From positions 62,001 through 126,000 of the forward strand of contig JAFBJZ010000656.1 in assembly GCA_016785225.1 (NCBI GenBank): a stretch of DNA of 64,000 nucleotides, given 5' to 3'. The stretch comes from Psettodes erumei. Taxonomy: Eukaryota > Chordata > Actinopteri > Pleuronectiformes > Psettodidae. Position numbers and translations under genes: made by a program. The notes below the pieces were generated by a model. That model saw nothing but the letters and a program-made list of their open reading frames with translations. It had not been told where the DNA came from and did not search any database. Within the stretch, counting starts at the first letter, position 1. The number at the start of each line of letters is the position of its first letter. Positions 11,721-24,149 of this stretch are shown piece by piece.

Positions 11721-14381
11721 GTTATTGAAGAACCAAAATGTCCTCTGCTCTAGATTTCCTCTCAGGAGTCTTTATCGTGATAGGTCCTCAGCTGAAACTC
11801 AAGAGTTTTAATAATGAATGCCCTCTGGAAGCAAATGCAAGCAGCTGAAGATGAAGCTAAGATATACATACACTGATGTAGGTAATTTACTATGAAAGGC
11901 AAGAGGGCCCTTCTTTTCTAATCTCAGAGATTGAAAATCTTTTTTCAAGGGTCGACTTTTTCCACGCAGATGTCCAAGATAGACAACTGTAACCTAAGAG
12001 GGAAGAGGTGAGGCTTGGCCAGCAGGGCGAAGAACTCTTGAAAAGTTTTTTTCAAGTGATTATTGAGTTTGTTGGATGACAGAGAGACTGCATTAAAACA
12101 AAAAGAAACCTCTCAAAGGCCAGGGAGGCCGCAGTGGGAGCAAAGCAGCGTCAGGTTTTAACACAGAGCGACCGCACGAGCTCCTTCATCTGTGAACTTG
12201 AAGTGTTCGGCACCGCTCCGTCCACACGATCTGTTGTTCTTGTGTTCTGCATGGCACTGCTCGCTGCTGTAAATGTCAGAGCGATTTGCGCCGGAGCTGA
12301 AATGAATTCCTCCTGCCCGGCTCTGTGGGAATTTAACGGAACTTGAACTTGAAATAGTTGTATCGTTGCTGGAAAGCTTAAAGCCCACATAGAAATGAAG
12401 AAAGTTGGATTGGGGGTGCGACTTTCTTTTCCTGTGAAAACGGTCCAAGGAGGCTGTTGTGCGAAACAACTTTCCACCAGTAATGTCTCACATCTCGCTT
12501 TGTGGAGTTGCTTTCTCCAGCCTCCTGGTCTCGAGTCAGTGGGTCAATATTTGCCTTTAACTTCTGACCCGCGTGTTTACCCACTTTTTACTCAATTACT
12601 GCCATCACCGCAGTCGAGCTCAGAGCGGCCATTAAACCCAGGAACCACAAACCCTGCGTCAAAAATTCAGAGACAGCAACATGCGAGAGAGCAGTGTGTT
12701 TTTATCAGTGACATGTCACGACAGCCCGGTATTTCTACACTTAGACCTAACATGGAAAATATGTTCAGTAGATTAACACACATGAACGACTGGAATCCTG
12801 TACGTTTCCAGCTGTTTAGTAAAGCTTCAACGTGGATCAATTCATCTTGTTGTTGGATAGAAAAACTGTAATGAGACCGAGCAAGGTCACTCATGAGACA
12901 CTCCTGGTGTGAAGAAACACTTTTGCTCCAGGAGGCTCAAAAAGTAGTGCTTAGCACCTCATGAGTAGAGTTCACATCCATTATTTATTAAAATGCGCTA
13001 ATCAATATTTTCACATTAACAATGGCCACAGCGAGCATGTGTGTCCAGCTCTGCAGTTCTAAGGGCTTTGGGCTGGTTCTGCAGCAGCCGCAGTGTTTGG
13101 GTTTGAGGCTCACCGCTGTCATCAGCCCCGTCTCCAGGCAGGTAACGTTAAGAGCTGCTTGTTGGATGGCTGGACACCCCCGTTGCAACTCTCTCATGTC
13201 AGATTAGGGTTCTGTGTAGTCTACTGTAAATGTCTTGGCCCGGACTTCTTGGCGGTGCCGTCTGCTCGTATAGCTACACCTGCTTTCACAGACACATCTG
13301 CACTTACTAAGCGCTTTGTCTTGAACACCATGTTAGTGCTGCCTGTTCTGCCGGATTCAGTTGTGGTGACTGGGGAGAACACTGAGGCTCACTGTCAGGT
13401 TGGTGAATTCAGCATGTGGGCCCCCAGAAGCATGGGGTCAGCAACAATGGTACTGGTACTGGGACCGAACTTGACACAGTTGACACAGTATCATTTCAAA
13501 TTCCATTTATTGGCATTAGCATCATCAAAGAAAGCACGGCTGCTGTCTTTTGAACGCTAGTATGAATAAATAAATACGTTGTCGATGTCGGATTCAAAGA
13601 ACAAGTGAATGTGACGTTTGGATGTTTATTGCAGCCGTGGATTTGGTGGAATGGTTACAATTATGCGACACAGGGACATCCTCCGTGTTAACAAAACTAC
13701 ACAACCGCAGCATTCAGATGGTGCACTAACCCGGCCTGAGCCACCACTGCTGCTGCTGCTGTTACAATTACTGCCTCTGCCACATATACATCACATGTGC
13801 ATGTGCGTACAGTCTGCTGCTCACAATCCAGACTGTAATACATCCCCCAGACTAATAAGCTCATTACTGCTCTCTGCTAAGAGCAGTGGGTCAGGAGTTC
13901 TGCACACACACGCATACACTCACATACACAATGTAATACCATGCGTGGTACATGCTGTTTGCAAAACACACACGTTCTTCATGCTTTTGCACAAGCACAA
14001 TCAGTTTTTCCCGCATGCACGCACACACGCGCGCACACACTCGTACCTCTTGCTGCCCGTGCGTCTGCAACGTCCTTTTCATCCCCGGCTCTACAGTAAC
14101 CCGTGGCGTAGCCGAAACTGTTTGTGTAAAATTAGAAGGGAAACCACATCCTCTCTGATTGAATCTGCGGACCTGCTGGGTCTCTGGGTGGCTGTGCAAA
14201 CAAACCAAACGGGCCCATTACAGCCTGGCTCCTCTGTGGCACACACACACAAATACAGGAACACTTGCTTGCATGCACCTAAGCACACATACCTAAACTT
14301 GTTTTAAAGTTGGCTTTAGGGGAATGAAATCCAAAACCTCTATCTCTTCTCCTTATCTCTATCCAGAGCTAATCAGCGATG
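11721..14381. other. no gene seen
   Basis: Contains the longest non-microsatellite open frame of the window (about 155 codons, plus strand, 13093-13560), with no domain, no ATG at its start and no clear splice sites. 13900-14060 is CA-rich with CACGCGCGCAC variants. 11940-11960 shows ATCTTTTTTCAAGG. Nothing else is assignable. Confidence 0.5.
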
Positions 14382-14417
14382 GACACACACACACACATAC
14401 ACACACACACACACATA
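14382..14417. repeat. (AC)n microsatellite, interrupted
   Basis: Two AC runs separated by a single AT step. Confidence 0.9.
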
Positions 14418-14858
14418 CGGTGCCTTCCTAAGTTAAGATAGAATCTGTAATGGGTTTATTGGCACATGAACAGCACAGTGGGGATGCCAAAGAGTTTAGT
14501 CCATGATGAGGAGGGATTTACAAACGTGTGATCGACAGCTTTCCCTGCCAGAGCCCTGCATGTGTCCTACCATCATGTACTGAGGAGTTGCGTGGAAACA
14601 GAAATCAGCACGGCACAGATGTACAAACTTTGATCCCTGGCTTTATTAAAACAGCGCAAAGACACAACATGACTCAGCAGCCAAGAGGCCATAAAACACA
14701 GCCTTATCATTTGGTGTGTTATTCCTCTTCGCAGTGTTCCAGTTTCCTGGGCCAAGTCTGTCTGTTGCTCTGCTCTGATAGCTCTGATTTCTGCACTCAC
14801 TCATTTAGCCAGCTTATATAACTGAGTGATGAATGCTGCCCTCCACCACCACCACCCC

Positions 14859-14885
14859 CTTTCTTTCTTTCTTTCTTTCTTTCTT
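14859..14885. repeat. (TTTC)n microsatellite
   Basis: Six to seven TTTC units following a CCACCA run, followed by T-rich DNA. Confidence 0.9.
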
Positions 14886-15089
14886 CACTCCGTTCTTTTT
14901 TTGTTTTTCCAAATCAGGCCTCCAGCTCTCTGATCCTTCTCCACTTCCACAGATCCTGGTCTTTCCCCTCTATATTTGTTCTGTTATTCCGTCTCTTGTC
15001 ATTAAACCTGCATTTACGGGTCATTTAAGAACTAACCGTGGTTTGGCGGGAACAGAATCACATCTTTTTCAGTAGGTATAAATACCCGG

Positions 15090-15520
15090 GCGGCCAAAAA
15101 TTAGCAACACTCATGTAATGAATGGCAATGATAGAGAATATTACAAGCCAGCGAGCAGGATGAAATCACTAAATAAGCATTAGACAAACAATTATCTGAC
15201 ATAAAGCATGTCTATGGGCTAAATCTTTCCAGATGTGATGGCCCTAGGATGCCCAAGGGATTCGGGGGGTCTCTGAGAAGGCCAAGCTGCTGTCATTTGA
15301 AAGGAGCAAATATAATTATGACTGCTTTTTCTTTGCCTGTGATTTTGACAATCAACCAAAGGTGGTTTTGTATAGAGATTGGAAATGCTGAAAGCTGTTT
15401 CGATTCTGAAATTCAAAACAGCCTTAATATGACAGCGGCTTGGCCTTCCATGATGAAGAAAATTCGTAGACGTGTGGGGAGACTGACTAAAGCACCGTTC
15501 AGATGAATGTCGGGTCCATT
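15090..15520. promoter_or_regulatory. candidate conserved non-coding island
   Basis: About 430 bases of AT-rich, complex, repeat-free DNA. Motifs include AATAAGCATTAG, ACAATTATCTGAC, ATATAATTATGACTG and CAATCAACCAAAGG. A minus-strand frame of 114 codons crosses it but has no recognised domain. It has the texture of a vertebrate enhancer; this is inference and needs alignment. Confidence 0.4.
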
Positions 15521-16145
15521 CTTCTGTGCTGCCGTCCTCAAAAACCACGCACATCTTTCTCACCAGCCCTCCCCCCCAGCATCTTTGCTATACCTGCCAT
15601 TTGTGCACATGATACTTATTCCTTTTTAAAAAAATGGATGTCTGCAAGTGGAATCAGCAACTGCAGACCTTAAAGCTTCAAATAACCCGGCCTGGGATGG
15701 GGAAAACAAATTTCCCTTGGCAAGCTGGGTAACCAGTTCCCAAAAAACTGAATTACTGCACCCGTTGACTATTTTTCAAGGCCAGGAATGTCCGCATGCA
15801 GACACACAGACGTTATGGAGAAGATTGCTATCAGTGTCTCCCCCCACGTTAATCCAGGGAAGCGTACAGAGTGACTCTAGCAGAGTGCCAGTGGGGTGCA
15901 GACCTTATTTACCCTCGAACATATTGGTACACCTCTGTTAGCACTATATAACAGTCACACAATGTTGTTGAAAGTCTGTGTTGTGGTGCATTATTCAGGT
16001 GAGGATTTCAGGACCTTGTTGCTCATGATCTCAAAGAACTACAGCGACCCGGACTGCCGCCGTGACCTTTAACCTGGAAGCTGCTTGGTAATGGCCTTGG
16101 ATGTGGCTGTGGGAAAGTGGTGCGAGTGATAAAAATTGAGGAAGA

Positions 16146-16161
16146 TGAGTCAGATGAGTCA
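16146..16161. promoter_or_regulatory. paired AP-1 sites
   Basis: Two perfect TGAGTCA heptamers at 16146-16152 and 16155-16161, nine bases apart start to start. A GC-rich patch with GCGGCCGC (16210-16217) follows within 60 bases. AP-1 (Fos/Jun) binding is known for this motif; use here is inferred. Confidence 0.35.
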
Positions 16162-17039
16162 GAGCGGGACGGCTGAGCGGCAGCGTATCTTGTTTGGACA
16201 GCCGTTTCCGCGGCCGCAGAACGAGTGACAGGCAGGTTAAATGCTGCTGCCCTCGCGGATCAGAGAGAGGGCAGGATGTTTGTCTCCGTGCACGCTTCTT
16301 ACTCCGAAGGATAATTTTGGTCTGTTACATCTACAAACGTATTTTGTTTTCTTGCTGAGATCTGGGAATGCAGCAGCGACGCCAAGACCGAGTCCTTTGG
16401 GGGAGGAAATGAGAGCATTCAGACGGTCACACAGCTTTTAAACAAACCCCAAAAAAACAAAGGAGAGGAGGCAAATAATCACCCAAACTTCTCATTGAAA
16501 ACATGTATCCCAGTTTACAGAATGACTTCTGGCTTCAACTTTGACCTACCATTCTTACTGTGGTTGTACAAACACAACTGTTTGTTTGTGTGTTTTGTGC
16601 TTACTTCTGACATTTAAGGTACCCTCACATGAGATAATCTGGCTAAACGCTTTCTCGTGTTCCTTGCTGTAGCGATGTCGATGATCACGGTGCACAAACT
16701 AATCGGTGATGTCATGCTTAGGACGGTCAGAGCTCCAGTAGTGGCAGCAGTCCTGGGAATGACGGTCGATCGTACGCTTTCCCACCTAAGCCCCTCCATA
16801 GTGCACAATCATACACATACTTATTTCATCCATTGTTGACATAAAATTCTGATTGGTGCAGCTTTATTTAGAACTCCTTTCCCTCCGTCTCTCCCTCTTT
16901 ATAAGTCATGAGCCTTCAGAGCTCCATGTCATGGAAAGAAGACCCGTCACGGCACTTCACCTGCTGCTCCCCGCATTCCCCGCTTAGCCACCATTATCCT
17001 GGAGGGCCGTGGACAATATAAACATATACAGTGGATTAC

Positions 17040-17041
<2 letters not shown>

Positions 17042-17112
<71 letters not shown>

Positions 17113-17127
17113 TGGTGGTGGTGGTGG
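17042..17127. repeat. long (TG)n followed by (GGT)n and a G-run
   Basis: The longest perfect dinucleotide tract of the window, about 35 TG units (17042-17111). It passes directly into GGT repeats and then a run of nine G. A similar composite occurs at 52046-52117. A second short TG tract lies at 17199-17218. Confidence 0.97.
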
Positions 17128-17489
17128 GGGGGGGATAAAAGAGATGAAACAGAAGATGTCTATTCTCGGTGCAGCATAATCCATTTGCAAGCAGGCTGTG
17201 TGTGTGTGTGTGTGTGTCCGTGAAGGGCCCTCTCACCAGGTACAGGCCTATTCATCACTGATGACGGTCTGTGTGCACAGGGCTTACTGTAGATCCCCAG
17301 CTCACACACACAGACCTGCACACACTTTTGCACACATAACCATACGCGATGGGGCCACCCAAACTTTCTGCGTGCTCCTTTTACTTCTGACAGCATTTCT
17401 CTTTTCTCTCGTGGTTTCACAGGCCATCTCTTTTCAGCGGAGATCGAATGCACAAATAGTGGAAAATTTAAATGCATCTACACACACAC

Positions 17490-17670
17490 GGCCCACCCAG
17501 GGACAAATATTGGCAGATTAATGAAACATGCAAATTTCCAGTGGGCTCTCTGCCCCCTACTGTGTCTCATCCACATGCATAAGCACCATTAATATTAATG
17601 TCAAAGGGCCTGTACTTTTCTGCACCATTTGAATGTTAATCCCTGAGAAAAGAACTATTGTTTTTCTTCA
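17490..17670. promoter_or_regulatory. candidate enhancer with POU, homeodomain and SOX motifs
   Basis: Complex repeat-free DNA flanked by microsatellites. It carries a perfect POU octamer ATGCAAAT (17528-17535), an AT palindrome ATTAATATTAAT (17588-17599), TCAAAGG (17601-17607) and a SOX-type CTATTGTTTTT from 17655. Motif density is high compared with the flanks. Enhancer function is inference. Confidence 0.45.
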
Positions 17671-17815
17671 GCAGTGGGTGGGGGTGGGGGGTGTATTGGT
17701 GAAGAAACCCTGAAGCAGTTTGAACATGTTAATGAACTTGAGGGATTTAGTGCTGGACGCCAACAATACAGTCCCTCTGAGCATGAAATGGGAGGATGGG
17801 TTTCCTGCTGGTCTC

Positions 17816-17818
<3 letters not shown>

Positions 17819-17851
<33 letters not shown>
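17819..17851. repeat. (CA)n microsatellite
   Basis: About 16 CA units. An imperfect GT/GC tract follows at 17911-17943. Confidence 0.96.
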
Positions 17852-17852
<1 letters not shown>

Positions 17853-18247
17853 ATCCTCGACCCTCTTTCCTCTCTGGGCCTTCTTAAGTTGTTCTGACCC
17901 AGGGAGGGTTAGTGGTGTGTGTGTGTGCGCGTGTGCGTGTGTGGGAGGTGGGGGCTGGATGCAGTGTCCAGTCCTTCTCCTCGACCGGGCCCGACTCAAC
18001 AACAACAGCTCAAATGGCTTGCAGATGTGGCTCCACCTCGGCTAATAAATTCTTTGTGAACTCAGCAGACGTGGGGGGGGGGTTGGGAGTTTTGGCAGGG
18101 GGGCTGTCAAACAGGCTCGACCTTAGGGGGCTGTTTGCGTGTTCCAGTTTGGATGTGCGCTCATGTGTGTGTGTTTGTAAAAGTGCGCACATCTGTCTCT
18201 GTGCGTTGAACCATTTTGGGGGTTTTAACATGTCCGTGTGCATCTGT

Positions 18248-18248
<1 letters not shown>

Positions 18249-18280
<32 letters not shown>
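18249..18280. repeat. (GT)n microsatellite
   Basis: About 16 GT units with a GCGCACGT tail. Confidence 0.96.
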
Positions 18281-18284
<4 letters not shown>

Positions 18285-18299
18285 ACGTGTGTGCGTTTG

Positions 18300-20349
18300 T
18301 CCACTCCAGGTCTCAGTAAAACATCAGGCCCAGCATGTAAATGTCTCAAGCCAGTCCTCCCATTGATTTACAGAAATCTATCAAGTTGACCTGTGGAGAC
18401 AGAGTGGGTAAAAACAGCAACCCTGTCCACTGGCTACTGATGTTTAGGTGCAATAAGTATATAGGGGGTGTCAGTCGAGCTCTGACCTGAAACAAAGTGG
18501 ATGTAGCTAATAAAAAGCTGAATTCATAAGCAGTAAAACAAACTGCATTTTACTGCTACAGCCTTACTTGGTCTGGTGTGAGTGCCTCATGGTGGCTTCA
18601 GACATTAGATTCATATCACTGTGCAACTTTATGACTCCTCTCTATTTTTATACCCTGCAGTTTAAGATGTCAGCTAAATATTTCAAAGGTTTTCACACCA
18701 AAGTAGTACAGGAGTCCTCCTCCTCACACCAGGGGAATCTTCCCAGGAACTTGCAAACCTGGAGGCCCCAGGGTATGAGGTCTTAAGTTGGGCTGTTTCG
18801 TCCTTAGCGATGACTCTGTCAGTCGCCTGAAGTGAAAGCTGGAAGCAGAATTCGGCCAGCGGACTTCTCCGGCCGGCCCTGCTGATTCATCCCAAACAGA
18901 CTCTGTATCAACTGTACAGTGGTTATCTGGGAGATAGCTCCAAACAGGACGTGCCGACTGTGTGTTTTTGTTCAGCTTAGCCTGCGACTCATCTCAGCTC
19001 TCTTCAGAGCTCCACTTCTTTCTGTTGTTTCCGCCTAGCCCCTCTCCCTTTTCCTCTCACCCCTGTACGTGAATAACGTGGCTTCAGAAAGCACAAATTC
19101 TTTGCTCAGGTGGAAGCTCACACAGAGGCGGAGGCAGCATTCACCCTCAACTCCTGCAACTCGTGCAAATTCATGCCTGACCGTGCCTTCATCTTTCCAT
19201 CCACTTCTAGTTCCTCGACACTTCTCCTTGCCTTCTGTCTGACCACTCCTCGTTCAGCTCACTTCTTCTTCTTCATCTTACACTGAGCGACAGGGCTCCA
19301 CATCAGCACACAACTTCCTGCAAGAGGTGGAACAGTTAAGAGATGCCCGTCTTTCTGTCCTCGCTTTTCTTATTGTTTTGAAGTAACAGGTGCTCTCACA
19401 TACTACCTTGTAAGAATTTGGTGTTAGCACCACTGGAATCAGGCTGGTTCTCCGGTCACTGTCAATCAAATCAGACGAAACCTGTTACAGAGAAATACTT
19501 CAGATTTCAGACCAAGTTTTCAGGAAAGTGTTTTGCTACTTTATATAGCTTCAAAGCAAAAGCCCAATTGAATCCAATGAATTACCAACAAAACAAAGTC
19601 TGTGAAAAGGAAAACACAAACCCCCTGAATATAGTGTTGCTGTTTGTTTTTTCCAAGGATAACCCTTGATCCTGTGCGACTTGCATATGTTTTTCCAAAT
19701 CTCGCGTTCCCCCGCTTTAATGAACGATATTTGATTATACGTTTTATAATCTAATGATATGTACACTGCTGCAAACTATCTGGGTCACATGTCTTTTTTT
19801 ATTTATTTTTTTCTTTACTGTACAAAAGCCACTTTCCCACTGGGGGATTTCGACTGTCAGCACTCAGATTACACTGCTGGTTCACGTTTAACATTTACTG
19901 CACACACACCATACAAATCATGCACCATAACCTGAGAGTCACAGCGACAGCACACAAACCCCACTGTTCAAACAGGCTTAATGCGCACACATGGCCTCTT
20001 TGCACTCTCCATCGTTGGAGTGTGTGCGTGTGGGGGGGGGGGCTTGCTGTTTTTCTCTGAACAAAACCAAAATGCCAAAACTGCGTGCCTGTGCCAAGAC
20101 GCTGGTATGCCTGGTTTTACTCAGCAATCTCCCCCCGTGCTCACACACTCTCACACAAACACACACACTCCTCAGAGGAGATGTAATCAGCAGCTCTGGC
20201 TTTCATGCGTTACCCTCCCAACCGCCCCCTCCCCCCTTAAAGCCGCGCACACACACAACTGCTGCCTGCTTCTTTCCCTTCTTCCACTCTCTTATGTAAA
20301 GACTGTTTCGGACTAGTTGGAGTTGTGGATCACAGAGAGTGAGGGCATT
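18300..20349. other. no gene seen
   Basis: Unassigned, moderately AT-rich DNA with small pyrimidine tracts (18980-19290) and a G-run at 20031-20042. Frames here are short and featureless. Confidence 0.5.
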
Positions 20350-20542
20350 CTGGCCGGTCCTCACCACTTCAAAGGGCTGCTTCAGGGTTAAGACTTGGTT
20401 TCAGGGTTCAGGTTAGACTTGTGTTTAGGTGGAGTCTAGGGTCAGGGTTGGGGTGAGGCATTCAGATGTGATGGTAAGGTTAGGGTAAGGGGCTAAGGCA
20501 TGCATTATGTCAATAAATATGCTCAAAAAGATAGGAGTATAA

Positions 20543-20545
<3 letters not shown>
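20350..20545 (+). repeat. microsatellite-linked teleost dispersed repeat
   Basis: Recognisable by GGTCCTCAC at the left, then TTAAGACTTGG, CAGGGTTCAGGTTAGACTTG, GATGGTAAGGTTAGGGTAAG and ATGCATTATGTCAATAAA, running straight into a (TG)n tract. This arrangement is widespread in percomorph fish introns and flanks. It carries no coding capacity. Confidence 0.75.

Positions 20546-20575
<30 letters not shown>
20546..20575. repeat. (TG)n microsatellite tail of dispersed repeat
   Basis: Fifteen TG units directly at the 3' end of the dispersed repeat 20350-20545. Confidence 0.95.
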
Positions 20576-20578
<3 letters not shown>

Positions 20579-21084
20579 GGAAGAGAAAGGCCCTGGTGAC
20601 ATTAAACACGGTTGACGGGGAGTGGGCAGAATAAACAAGGTCCTGAGTAGAAAGGCCGCCCTTCAAACATGCCATACTCAGCCCATAGGCCCCAGATCAA
20701 CTGTGTTTATCAAAGTCCTGGGGCTACAGAGAGAGAGAGAGAGACAAAGAGCCGGAGAGAGCGAGGAGAAAGGGCTGGGAGGGGGGCTAACAGCATCGAG
20801 GAATGGGACAACGTTGAAGGATGAAGTAAAATGTGGAGAGTCCAGGGGCCGTGACACAGCGCGTCCGGCATGTCTGACCACCAGCTGGAGCTTCAACTAG
20901 ATCTTAGTGTGACCGTCACTGTTTGCACTAAATTTGGCTGATTCAGCATGCTGAATGTGGACTAGCAGGTGAGACAGAGCTGACTGACTCTTCAGAATTG
21001 AATCAGTCTGACCTAATCAACACATTCAGCATTTAGTTCCTCTCTGTAATTCACATCTGGCCTTCAGAAGTAAAGCTCAGACAG

Positions 21085-21210
21085 AAGTGGAGCAAGTGTC
21101 CTTAATTTGTGTAAAAATACTTCATTTCAAGTAGCTAAATGTCTATTCGGAATCTTACTCAAGTATTAACAACAAAATGTACCTAAAGTGACAGAAGTTG
21201 GAGTACCTGT
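21085..21210 (+). repeat. AT-rich fish repeat, fragment 1 ('tACTcaagta' family)
   Basis: Words such as GTAAAAATACTTCATTTCAA, CTTACTCAAGTATTAACAAC and AAAGTGACAGAAGTTGGAGT match the 5' part of an abundant AT-rich teleost repeat. Other fragments are at 36210-36660 and 39045-40510. Family name not assigned. Confidence 0.5.
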
Positions 21211-21299
21211 GATGCCACATGACCTGTCACAAGGTGATGTATATTCTATAGGATGTATTAATGGTCGAGTGGTCTGTAGATGAGTGTAAGAAAACATAT

Positions 21300-23860
21300 G
21301 ATTTGATGTATGGTATGAAAGTTATAAACGCTAATAGATATTGATAAATAATGCTAATAGATAAAGAACAGTGTGTGCGTGATGGCCTTCAGCTGGAGTC
21401 CCTGCGGTGTGCTCAAGCGCAGCTTGTAAAAGAACCTGCGAGGCCTATTAGCTCTCAGAGGTCGACTGAGGGTGTCAGGGCCCGAACAGAATGACGTGAG
21501 AATGAGGAAAACAGGCACATCTGATAGGTGCGCTCTGATTTCAATCGCAGAAGCCGCTCAGCTCTTTAAGATCTGTGTGCGAGACAAAGAGAGGCAGATC
21601 GCAGCGCTCTGTAGTACAGGAATGCCTGTGGGATTTCGGATGACTCCAGATCTGTGGCCTGCAGGATGCTCATTGGACGGCGAGGCCTGCTGATAAAACA
21701 CACACATTTCTGGAGGCTTTGCGCTTCCACCCCACTCTCAGAGTAAAGATAACAGAAGTCCTGATGAAGGCAGCGTAACTGAGTCACTCAAACAACTACT
21801 GTGTAGGTGCCTTTGAGCGGGGCAGCGTGAATCATCATCAGTTGAAGGAAGGACACTGCAGGGATAAAACCCAGAGCTGCTGGCTCCTCGCTCTCAACAG
21901 TGATGATGCAGCATCATGTGTGCTGAGATGCAAGACTGCAGGCTAGTTTTCATGTGATGCTGGTTCTTTGACCTGAGAGTGCTGTAAGTCTTCTGCATTA
22001 GTGCTCCATCAAAGTATGGAAGTGTGCAGGATTTGTGCAGATATCGTCTGAAGCACACTGGGAAGCTTCACATGGCTGTAGGTCTGCTCCATCGTGTTCT
22101 TTAATACCATGGTAGTACGACTTCGAGACCAGACCCATAACTACAGAGCAACCTCCCCGTGCCACACACAGCTTGTGTACTCACATCTGCTGTTTAAGAC
22201 GGCTGTCACGGTGAAACAGAGGCTGCTCCTGCATCACGTGTGGTCAAGATGTGAGACTACTGTCCACATCTAAACACAGAGAGAGCATCGCTAGACGGTA
22301 GGTCAGAACAAACCCTCCAAACTACCGCGACGACTTAAGAGGTTGCATTTTAGAAAAGCGGCGTATTTATGAAAGTGGGACAGACGGAGGTTGAGTGTTG
22401 CACGGGGGTGTTTACTGTCTGTATTTTAGATCCTGTCTTAATGCAGCCTTTTGTCTCGTAAGCCCCAAAGTGAGTCAGGATGGAGAGGAGGTTTATTCGT
22501 CTCCACACTCAAACCTTATCTGGATTCCCTCTGGCCCCCGTAGCACATGTAATCAGTATGCATAACAAGAGTGTCTGGATGGATGTGGGCGTGCGTCCAT
22601 ACGCATATGTATGAGATAAACTGTAGTCTTGCGTGTGTTTCTCTGTGTTCCACCCTGATCTCATCTCCCAATCACAGAGCATCTTCCAGCGGGACAGGAA
22701 ATTGTGCTGGAATTCAGAGTTTATTGCACGAGTTGCAGTTCAAAGGCAGAGCCAAGAAAAGAATCAGACCAATCTTTACATTTATGAGAGCAGAATCCAT
22801 CTCACAGCATACATCACTCCCACCATGAGCACTCTAATACCACCGCGCTGCAGCAACGATATGAACTCATAAAGCTCATAAATCACAAGTCAGCCCCGGG
22901 ACTGGGAGAAGTCAGCTCCTGCTGCAGGAAAAGTCAGAGAGGCTGAAGTGACTTTGAGAAGGTCAGTCCGCTCAAATTACAAAAAGAAAAAAAAACAATT
23001 ACAGTAACTATTTTCTCACTTCAGTGCACTCTAGCTAGGCAGCCAGGTTTTGTTTGATTTGTTCTGGTTCCTCTGGATAATAGTAACGAACCATTTTATC
23101 AGAATAGTCCCCATGAACCTGGAAGGTTAATGAGAGTGATGAGGCTGAACCACATGGTCATTTGACATACATACAGAATTATTAATTGGTCTGTAATTAT
23201 AGTAGCTTTAACTAATGCTGAGAATATTTATGTGTGCGATGGAGGGCTCCACTTTTCTGCTGGCTCATGGTGACCCCCCGTTATGATAACGTACTCTTCC
23301 CAGCTCGTGGTGTAATAATACCAAAGTACCCTTGAGTCTAGAAAATAGAGTCCAGAGAAACACAGTGCTGCTCCCAAAATGCAGGGAGTGATGTGGACTC
23401 AGGCCCTCAACACTGCATCTCCAGTGTGGAAGATAGAGAGATGATGCTGTGGGGAATAAAGTAATAAATCACACCAAGAATACTTAATGATTCCTGGACA
23501 CTTTTATTGAGACTGGCAAATCATGCCTGTTTTATTTGTATGAGTTGATCCTGTAATTCTGATATGACAAACTCATGAGATGTGATAAATTTTGTCACAT
23601 TGTGTCGAACACACACACACCTCGATGGACTTTTTGCTACATTCCAGTGTTTTGACCGATCAGGAGGTACTAGATCCTGTTGATGGCTAAAATTAGCCAG
23701 GGTGTCGGGTATTTCTGCATGCTGTGTACAGTGAATGTTGTTTGTACTGTATTAGTTTACAACCACTGCGCAGTTGCACGTACACGTGAGAAATATTTGC
23801 ACGAATCAGGTTTCAAAGTTACGGTCAGGTTAATCTTGTGCCAGCATGCAGAGGCTCTAC
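21300..23860. other. no gene seen
   Basis: Unique-looking DNA without repeats, long frames or strong motif clusters. A perfect odd palindrome CGTTATGATAACG occurs at 23279-23291. Confidence 0.5.
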
Positions 23861-23864
23861 ACAA

Positions 23865-23882
23865 ACACACACACACACACAC
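23865..23882. repeat. (CA)n microsatellite
   Basis: Short CA run; a companion CA run lies 85 bases downstream. Confidence 0.9.
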
Positions 23883-23966
23883 ATACCTCTAGAAACTTGA
23901 TGGGAATACAAAGATAACAATAGAAACGTGTCAGGTTGCTCAGGCTGTGAGACTTTAGCATGATGG

Positions 23967-23988
23967 CACACACACACACACACACACC
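23967..23988. repeat. (CA)n microsatellite
   Basis: Eleven CA units. Confidence 0.92.
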
Positions 23989-24149
23989 CTGTTTACAAGC
24001 CGTTGAGACGTTTGTCACCTGGCAAGGATGAGGTGTCACTAACTCTTTATCTCTTCACCACATCACTGTTTTCCTCCTCACCATCTTCCCCACCCTCACC
24101 CTGTCTCATTGCCCCCCCCCCCACCCCCACCCCCTCCCTCCATCTTCCC

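Noticed and set aside
13093..13560. 155-codon open frame on the plus strand without microsatellite bias
   Set aside because: Rough (61/64)^n reasoning expects a few such frames over six frames of 64 kb. It lacks an ATG start, splice signals and any recognisable domain.
13618..14307. 229-codon plus-strand open frame, the longest in the window
   Set aside because: Largely a translation of CA-rich and CTG-rich simple sequence (His/Thr and Leu runs). No domain, no plausible start.
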